Positions 1 to 4,813 of a stretch of DNA of 8,826 nucleotides are shown here, in pieces (the first letter of the stretch is position 1; the number at the start of each line of letters is the position of its first letter). Location: NCBI GenBank assembly GCA_050693875.1, contig JBOGWP010000013.1:1-8826 (forward strand), given 5' to 3'. The DNA is from JBOGWP01 sp050693875 (GTDB lineage: Bacteria; Actinomycetota; CADDZG01; JAHWKV01; JBOGWP01). The notes beneath the pieces were generated by a model that had not been told where the DNA came from, made no database searches, and worked only from the letters and a program-made list of their open reading frames with translations. A program made the translations under genes and the position numbers.

Positions 1-81
1 CGATCTCGGCCTCGTACCGCTCCCGCTCTGGATCGCCCACTGATCATGGGTTCTACCAGACCGCGCGCGAGAAGTGGTGGA

Positions 82-104
82 AATTCGCGCGCTCCGCGCG
101 AATT
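82..104. other. Strong hairpin next to IS left end
   Basis: Bases 82-91 (AATTCGCGCG) are perfectly complementary to 95-104 (CGCGCGAATT), leaving a three-base loop CTC. No T-tract follows on either strand, so a classical Rho-independent terminator is not clear. It lies about 13 bases outside the insertion-sequence end and 38 bases after a TGA that could end a plus-strand reading frame entering from the left edge. It may be a terminator-like element or a REP-like palindrome. The rest of bases 1-116 shows no gene that can be supported. Confidence 0.45.
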
Positions 105-125
105 CCCTCGGGAGGCTGAGCAATT

Positions 126-178
126 ACAGCACATCGTTCCGAAAGAGCGTGAAGAGTTACCAGCAGCACATCGTTCCG
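126..178. repeat. Left-end double repeat of the IS
   Basis: Two copies of (C)AGCACATCGTTCCG lie at 126-141 and 161-178, with a 37-base period. They are the inverted counterparts of the three copies at the right end. Repeated subterminal motifs of this kind are usually transposase binding sites; that role is inferred here. Confidence 0.8.
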
Positions 179-190
179 TGAGGGCGAGCA

Positions 191-1364
191 TCAGCCCTTG
201 ACCCGGAAAGGCAGGTCCATCCGCAAGAGCTGTCCGTGGGCCTGGACAACGAGGCGACGGGTGCGGAGATAGAGGGTGGCCACGACGTATCGGTGCACGA
301 GCTCCTCGGGCATGGTGGTCTTGGCGTCGAGGACCTTGAGGAGGCGGTCTGAGCGGATGAGGCGCACGAACTCAATCAAGCCGCGGCGCGGTAGCTCGGT
401 GGGAAGCGCAGCGACAGGATCGAGCAGTCGAGGGGTGAAGGCCAACTTGGCCTCTCGCTCCTCAGGTGTGGCGCGATTGAGGGCGGAGTAGCGGTGGTGG
501 GAGTTGTGGAAGGTCTCGAAGATTGCTGCCTGCTCCTTCACTTCAGATGATCGAGGTTACGGAACCGCTGCGTGCGGAAGAAGCGCTTGTCAAAGACGTC
601 GTTGAAGTGCTCGATCACGGGATTTCGCCAGGGCTCCGAGAAGGGGATGAAGCGCACCCGGACACCGACGGAGACGGCGAGACGCACGGCCATCGAGAGG
701 TGACCAGAGCTGCCCTGGAAGGTCTGACCGTTGTCGAACTTCACCCCACCGGGGATTCCCAGCCGGCTCCAGATCCGCACCAGGCCCGAGGCGATCTCTC
801 GCTCCTCTTTGGAGGGGATGATCTCGATGGCGGCCTTTCTGCGGCCAATATCGACGGTGTTGAGGGCGTAGAAAGGGATCCCTCCCTCCAGGTGCCTGGG
901 GCCGACCAGGTCGGCCTCCTGCCAAGCGTTGGGACCGAGCAGAACCGGGTGAACCGGGTAGGGAGTGCCCTTGGACACGTACCTGTCGGGGCGGCTCCGG
1001 CGCTTGGGGACGTCCGCCCGAGCGAGAATACGCTCGATGGTCCAGGCAGCCGGCGGCTCCTTCCCCAGCTTGGTCATCTCCCAGGCGATCGCCCCCGATC
1101 CAACCTGGGCCCAGGGGTTCGCCTGAGGCGTTGGCGGACCTCGAGCACCATGCGCTCGGTCTCCGGCGGGGTTCGATTGGCCACCGTCTTCGGGACCCGG
1201 GACCCATCCTCGGCCCAGGACTCGTCTGCGGGGTCGTAGCGGTTCAGCCACTTGCGTACCCATCGTTCCGTGCACCCCAAATCGGCAGCCACCTTTGCCA
1301 CCGCCTCTCCCCCAAGCACCCTTGCCACCGCCTCTCGGCGCGCCGCTTCCTCCGCTGTCGCCAC
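191..1364 (-). pseudogene. IS481-like DDE transposase, two frameshifts
   Basis: This is the transposase of the surrounding IS, acting in DNA cut-and-join at the repeated ends. Three successive minus-strand frames together give about 390 residues. GTG at 1364-1362 is preceded by AGGGGGAG at a short distance and starts an N-terminal helix-turn-helix (EAVAKVAADLGCTERWVRKW, residues about 18-37). The middle frame carries the rve/DDE core, with D in EADLVGP (bases 910-912), D in VKFDNGQTF (733-735) and E in PVIEHFN (610-612), i.e. near residues 151, 210 and 251. The last frame gives the tail, with FHNSHHRYSALN. Frame one passes to frame two near 1123-1126, where one C appears to be missing. Frame two reaches TGA at 540-538, where one missing G would restore LKVKEQAA. 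No slippery heptamer is visible at either point, so programmed frameshifting is unlikely. The family call is firm. Whether the gene is dead or mis-sequenced is open. Confidence 0.85.
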
Positions 1365-1460
1365 CTCGCTCCCCCTCTCGAACGGCGTCGCGGGGAAGCG
1401 CCATCAAGTGTCGAGGATCACGCCCGGGTCCGGTGCGGAGGGCATTGCCGACTCGGGCAT

Positions 1461-1537
1461 CGGAACGATGTCCTGCTGTCTACTGCAGGGTGGCAGCGGA
1501 ACGATGTCCTGCTGTTTGGTACGGAACGATGTCCTGC
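1461..1537. repeat. Right-end triple repeat of the IS
   Basis: Identical 19-mers CGGAACGATGTCCTGCTGT lie at 1461-1479 and 1497-1515, and a third shorter copy CGGAACGATGTCCTGC at 1522-1537. Periods are 36 and 25 bases. They are inverted relative to the left-end pair, giving an asymmetric 2 + 3 arrangement. Probable transposase recognition sites upstream of the transposase start, where they could also overlap its promoter. Confidence 0.85.
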
Positions 1538-1547
1538 GGGTTGTCAC

Positions 1548-1801
1548 CTAGCCTCCGGGACGGTCGACCCGCTCGACGCCGCGATGAGCAACGAGCTCGA
1601 GCGCCTCGTCCATGCCGCGCTCCAGACCCTTCCCCGCAACCTGCGCGTGGCGATCGTCCTGGCGACCTGCACGCGCTCAGCTACGAGGAGATCCGCTCGA
1701 TCACGGGGTGGCGGCCGGGGACGGTCCGATCGAGGATTCATCGCGGCCGCGCCCACCTGCGGAGGCACCTGAGGCCCTACGTGGAGGGCTCGGATGGCTA
1801 G
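1548..1801 (+). pseudogene. ECF sigma factor, C-terminal part only (region 4)
   Basis: This encodes the promoter-35-recognition half of an extracytoplasmic-function sigma-70 factor. The first frame reads LERLVHAALQTLPRNLRVAIVL. After a one-base shift near 1660 (one C missing, which would restore RDLHALSYEEI) it continues with LSYEEIRSITGWRPGTVRSRIHRGR, the sigma-70 region 4 helix-turn-helix, and ends EGSDG at TAG 1799-1801. Region 2, which binds core polymerase and the -10 box, is absent: the reading frame begins at the right border of the IS, and nothing on the left flank (1-116) resembles sigma region 2. The stop overlaps the next gene's ATG by 8 bases, typical of sigma/anti-sigma pairs. 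As written the gene cannot make a working sigma factor. The family call is strong from the LPxxxRxAIVL and GTVRSRIHRGR signatures. Confidence 0.85.
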
Positions 1802-2225
1802 GGGCCACTCCGGCGAGCTGCTCAGCGCCCTCCTCGACGGCCAGCTCTCCGACCGCCGCCGCAGGGAGGTCGAGGCCCACCTCAGCCGGTGCGCGCGTTG
1901 CCGCGGGGGCTCGGGCAGCTCGCTGCGGTCAAAGCCCTGGTCTCCAACCTTCCCGAGCGCACCCCCCCGGCCGGCTGGGCCGGGCGCATCCTCGAGTCGG
2001 GGGAGGTGGTTCCCCGCCCGTCCCGCACTAGGCGCCCCTCGGTCGTGGCCTGGACGCTGGCCCTGAGGGCGACGGGGATTCTGGCCCCCCTGCGTGGGGG
2101 TGTGGGTGGCCCCCGTTCCCGAGGCCCCCGTCTCGTTCCAGCGCGCCGTGCAGCACCACACCGCTCGTGTGGGCGAGCCGCTCAACGATCAGGGCAGCCT
2201 GATGGTGACCTCGAGGGACCGGTGA
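1794..2225 (+). pseudogene. zf-HC2 anti-sigma factor with two compensating frameshifts
   Basis: This is a membrane anti-sigma factor expected to hold the upstream ECF sigma inactive. ATG 1794 lies inside the end of the sigma gene, suggesting translational coupling. The N-terminus has the zinc-binding anti-sigma motif H-x3-C-x2-C in HLSRCARC, about residues 28-35, after ELLSALLDGQLS. Near 1905 a single missing base moves the frame to GLGQLAAVKALVSNLPERT. Around 2085-2100 an extra base in a G-run moves it back, giving GVWVAPVPEAPVSFQRAV and a stop at TGA 2223-2225. The two shifts cancel, so the span is 432 bases (143 residues), an ordinary length for the family. The stretch SVVAWTLALRATGILAP is the likely single membrane segment. 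The C-terminal ~40 residues would be extracytoplasmic. If the shifts are read errors the gene is intact. Confidence 0.8.
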
Positions 2226-3293
2226 GGCCGCCCCGCCGCCCCCATCGCCTTCTAGGAGCGCTTGCGGTCGTCTCGGTGCTGCTTGGCTCGTTGCAGCGCG
2301 CCGCCCGCGCCGACGAGCCGAGTGCCGAGTCGGTGCTCGCCCTGACGATCCGCAGCTTTCAGGAGGCCGAGTACCGGGGGACCCAGGTCGTCGTCGTCAG
2401 CGGGGACCGCGGCGAGGAGGCGGCCACGCTGAGCGTGGTCAAGGGCCGGCTGGGGCGACTCAAGATGGAGGTGCTGCCCACGAGCCGGTCGCCCGGATGG
2501 AGCCTGATCCAGCAGGGGGGCAGGCGCCTGCTCGTCGGGGAGGCCGGGGGCCCGGTCAGCTGGGGACGCCCGGACCTCCTGGGCAGCGAGGCCCTGGACC
2601 AACGCCTCTCGGTCGTGCTCCGCAAGTACGAACCGGTGCTGGAAGGGCAGACCCGGCTGCTGGGCCGCCCGGCGTGGGCAATGCGGATCGAGCGGCGACA
2701 GGGCCACCGGGTGCCAGCGGTGGGTCGTGGACGCGGCGAGCGGGATCCTGCTCCGGCGCCTGGGCTTGGACGAGCGGGGCAAGGCGGAGCGCCTCCTCAC
2801 CTTCGTCGATCTCGAGGAGCCCTACTCGGCCGGCGACGGCGACTTCGACCTCCCCCACGCCAAGCTGGATCGGGCCGACGAGGCGGACTTCTTTCCCGCG
2901 GCCATCGGAGATATCGGCGAGCCCTCCCTTTCGATTCCTCGCTCGGTGCCGGCCGGGTACGAGCTCCAATCCGGGGCTCGCTTCGTCGCCGGTGGGGAGC
3001 GCATTCTGCACCTGATCTACTCTGACGGCCTGGAGACCGTGAGCCTCTTCGTGCAGCCGGGCCGGGTCGCCGTGGGTTCGCTGCCTGCCCTCGCGTACCG
3101 GATCAGGCTGAAGTCGGCAGACGGCTACGCCTGGCCCGGCTTTCCCCGGGGGCTGAGCTGGCAGGCAGGGGCCTACACGCTGATGCTCGTGGGCGCGGCC
3201 CCCACCGGCGAGCTCCGGGAGATCGCCGACGCGCTACCCCAGGGCCCCCTTCACCGCTCACTGGCCCGGCCGATGTCCGACCTGCTCCGATAG
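2222..3293 (+). pseudogene. RseB/MucB-like sigma-factor regulatory protein (frameshifted)
   Basis: This is a secreted regulator of the sigma/anti-sigma pair. In known systems RseB/MucB binds the anti-sigma's outer domain and shields it from proteolysis. GTG 2222 overlaps the anti-sigma stop (GTGA), with GAGGG four bases upstream. It opens a clear signal peptide: RRPHR, then hydrophobic LLGALAVVSVLLGSL, then a cleavage-like ARA-DE. The N-terminal domain (EPSAESVLALTIRSFQEAEY, then GQTRLLGRPAWAMRIE) resembles the MucB/RseB N-terminal lipoprotein-carrier-like fold. Near 2705-2715 an extra G in CGGG shifts the frame; the correct continuation is CQRWVVDAASGILLRRLGLD. The C-terminal domain contains SIPRSVPAGYEL, GERILHLIYSDGLETVSLFV and WQAGAYTLMLVG, matching the RseB C-terminal pattern. 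The corrected length is about 356 residues. Position third in the sigma operon supports the role. The family call is good; exact orthology with E. coli RseB is not claimed. Confidence 0.8.
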
Positions 3294-3339
3294 TTGAGGG
3301 GCTCGCTGCCCTGGCGGACAGAACGGGGAGGTGAGGACG

Positions 3340-3498
3340 GTGGACGTGGGACCGGGGGAGCTCCTGCTCGTGCTGGCGGTCGTGGCGCTCCTCTTCGGCG
3401 CCAAGAAGCTGCCGGAACTGGCCCGCTCGCTCGGCCGGGCGAAGGCGGAGTTCCGGAAGGGCATCGAGGAGGGCGAGGACTCCGGCTCGGAGGAGTGA
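3340..3498 (+). CDS. tatA: Sec-independent protein translocase subunit TatA
   Basis: This encodes the pore-forming component of the twin-arginine pathway, which exports folded proteins across the inner membrane. The 52-residue product has the TatA layout: a short N-terminus, the membrane helix PGELLLVLAVVALLF, the hinge FGAKKLPELARSLG (conserved FG and LPELARSLG), then an amphipathic helix GRAKAEFRKGIEE and an acidic tail. I chose GTG 3340 because GAGGTG (3328-3333) sits at good spacing and the product then begins MDVGPGELL, like typical TatA. GTG 3331, three codons upstream, is an alternative but directly abuts GGGGAG. It lies 46 bases after the RseB-like gene on the same strand, so co-transcription is likely. 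It is uninterrupted, unlike most neighbours. TatB/TatE are alternatives; the short length and hinge favour TatA. No tatC is in the window. Confidence 0.9.
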   Translation: MDVGPGELLLVLAVVALLFGAKKLPELARSLGRAKAEFRKGIEEGEDSGSEE

Positions 3499-3607
3499 GC
3501 ACGACCGCTCGCGGGGGGTGGCCATTCCACGATCGTCGCGGCGACCGGGCTGCCTTACGGCGCTCGTGGCCGGCGACATCGGGGCAGCCGCGAAGAGGAG
3601 TTGACGA

Positions 3608-3685
3608 ATGATGAGCGGATGGTGGCTGGCAGTGCTCGCGATGGTGGCGGTCCTCGCAGGCTGGCGAATCGACCTACGAGGCTGA
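3608..3685 (+). CDS. Possible 25-residue single-pass membrane protein
   Basis: ATG 3608 has a near-ideal ribosome binding site, AAGAGGAG ending seven bases upstream (3593-3600). It opens MMSGWWLAVLAMVAVLAGWR, one hydrophobic helix with a short basic end, then IDLRG and TGA 3683-3685. I recognise no family. The same frame stays open after this TGA for 41 codons (GRELLEASSDPAETGG...) to TGA 3809-3811, with an acidic, plausible cytosolic tail. A one-base error at the stop could therefore hide a 67-residue membrane-anchored protein. It lies between tatA and the deacetylase gene on the same strand, and the longer version would overlap the deacetylase start. Regulatory leader or chance ORF are the alternatives. 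Confidence 0.4.
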   Translation: MMSGWWLAVLAMVAVLAGWRIDLRG

Positions 3686-3774
3686 GGTCGGGAGCTACTC
3701 GAGGCGAGCAGCGACCCTGCCGAAACCGGCGGGAGCCAGGCGCTGCTTGCACGCCACGAAGCGGGGGGAGTCGA

Positions 3775-4618
3775 ATGCGTCCGGAACCAGGTCCCGCCGC
3801 GCCGCCCCTGATCGGGTGGCGGCGCGCGCGGTCGCTGCGCCTCGCCGCCGTCGCGTTGTGGGGAGCCATGGCGCCGATCCCCGGGCTCTGCCGGCGCGGG
3901 CCGGCACGCTCCCGCTCGGGGTCATCCGGGTTGCGGACCCCAGGCCCCAGGTCGCCCTCACCTTCGACGACGGGCCCGACCCGAGGTTCACGCCCGCCAT
4001 CCTGGCGATCCTCCATCGTGCCCGGGTGCCCGCCACCTTCTTCGTGCTGGGGCGCTTCGCACGCGACCATCCAAGGCTGGTGCGGGAGGAGCGGAGCATG
4101 GGGTTCGAGGTGGAGTGCCACGGCTGGGTGCATCGCTCGATGGCCGCCGCGCCGCCGGGGCAGGTGCTCGCCGCCGTCGGCGCCTGCCGGCGCGAAATCC
4201 ACGCGCTGACGGGGCGGATGCCCGGCCTGGCGCGGCCGGCCTACGGGTTGCTCACCGCGGCCGCCACGGAACGTCTCGAGAAGGCCGGCGTCCGGGTGGT
4301 CTACTGGAACGTCGACTTCGCCGGCCGGGAGCCGAACCCCGAGAGGGCAGCTTCGAGCACCGCGCGGCGGGTGCTTCCCGGAAGCATCGTCCTCCTGCAC
4401 GACGGCCGGAGCGACCGGAGCTGCGTCGTCGCCGCCTCCCATCCTTGATCCGGGACCTGAGAGGCCGCGGCTTCCGGGCGGTGACGCTCTCGGCGCTGCT
4501 CTCCGACGGGGTTCCCGAGAGCGCCGCCGGGATCGAGTCCCGGCTCCGCAGGCTCCCGCTCCTCCTCCACCACCCGGTGCCCCATTGCTCCACGACCCCG
4601 GCCTCGACGAGCGCATGA
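3775..4618 (+). pseudogene. NodB-family polysaccharide deacetylase, exported, two frameshifts
   Basis: This is a carbohydrate esterase 4 / NodB-homology deacetylase. Such enzymes remove acetyl groups from peptidoglycan, chitin-like or exopolysaccharide amino sugars outside the membrane. ATG 3775 follows GGGGGAG at short spacing and starts an export signal (RRARSLRLAAVALWGAMAPI). Near 3895 a missing base shifts into PARAGTLPLGV and the catalytic core: motif 1 VALTFDDGPDP, motif 2 HGWVH (the usual form is H-S/T-x2-H), motif 3 ARPAYG, motif 4 YWNVDFAG and motif 5 GSIVLLHDG. After HDG a second missing base near 4430-4440 moves to LPSLIRDLRGRGFRAVTLSALL, the normal C-terminal helix of the family, ending at TGA 4616-4618. 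The corrected length is about 281 residues. All five motifs and metal-binding residues are present, so the enzyme is probably functional if the shifts are sequencing errors. The substrate cannot be told. Confidence 0.85.
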
Positions 4619-4680
4619 TCCGGACGAGTCGCCGGGCGAACCGGGGGCGTTCGTGGTTCCCGGGTGAACTGCGTTTCCCC

Positions 4681-4697
4681 GGCGGCCCCCGGCCGCC
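4681..4697. terminator. GC hairpin after deacetylase gene
   Basis: GGCGGCC (4681-4687) pairs perfectly with GGCCGCC (4691-4697) around a CCC loop. It lies about 60 bases after the deacetylase stop and before the kinase promoter. No T-run follows, so it is a terminator candidate only. Confidence 0.3.
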
Positions 4698-4738
4698 CTC
4701 CGGTGACCCCTCGCTGCCTCGCCGCCTCCCATGCGGAT

Positions 4739-4766
4739 TTTGCGCCTGGTTTGTCTTTCTTATACT
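4739..4766 (+). promoter_or_regulatory. Sigma-70-type promoter for the hybrid kinase
   Basis: A -35-like TTTGCG (4739-4744) and a -10 box TATACT (4761-4766) are separated by 16 bases in an AT-rich island (4737-4772) that stands out in this GC-rich sequence. Transcription would start near 4773, giving a leader of about 40 bases before ATG 4814. The -10 is near consensus and the -35 is weak. It implies the kinase is transcribed separately from the upstream cluster. Confidence 0.5.
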
Positions 4767-4813
4767 GTTTACGTCCATCGAGAGACCCAGCGGACCACCC
4801 CACGGGAGCTGAC

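Larger units (their letters stand above)
117..1546 (-). mobile_element. IS481-like insertion sequence, ends with repeated motifs
   Basis: The element is about 1.43 kb with one DDE transposase on the minus strand. Each end carries multiple copies of one motif in inverted orientation: CAGCACATCGTTCCG on the left, and its near-complement CGGAACGATGTCCTGCTG on the right. Outermost 25-base ends (117-141 and 1522-1546) align as TGA...CAG(C/G)ACATCGTTCCG, read inward. The right end is immediately followed, after one C, by CTAG (1548-1551). The left end shows CTGAG at 116-120. IS481 elements are known to favour CTAG targets, so this could be a damaged target duplication, but I see no clean one. Boundaries are uncertain by about 5 bases. 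Because the transposase is frameshifted, the copy is probably not autonomous, unless the shifts are sequencing errors. Confidence 0.8.

Noticed and set aside
1..43. Gene fragment at the left edge: plus-strand DLGLVPLPLWIAH ending in TGA, or minus-strand start VGDPERERYEAEI
   Set aside because: Both directions look equally codon-like over 13 residues. There is too little sequence to choose or assign.
530..1130. Programmed frameshifting in the transposase
   Set aside because: There is no slippery heptamer or downstream structure at either shift. A single missing base explains each, and unrelated neighbouring genes show the same defect.
126..1537. CRISPR-like interpretation of the repeated 16-19-mers
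   Set aside because: There are too few copies, irregular periods (37, 36, 25), inverted orientation at the two ends of a transposase gene, and no cas genes.
523..1772. Plus-strand open frames across the IS
   Set aside because: They are antisense to the transposase, whose HTH and DDE motifs are clear. Only the part after 1547 is real, as the sigma-factor remnant.
3499..3600. Gap between tatA and the microprotein as a possible tatB/tatC start
   Set aside because: No hydrophobic helix or Tat motif is found in any frame of this 102-base gap.
3683..3685. Selenocysteine or readthrough at the microprotein's TGA
   Set aside because: No SECIS-like hairpin is evident directly after the TGA and no selenoprotein family matches. 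An ordinary stop or a base error is simpler.
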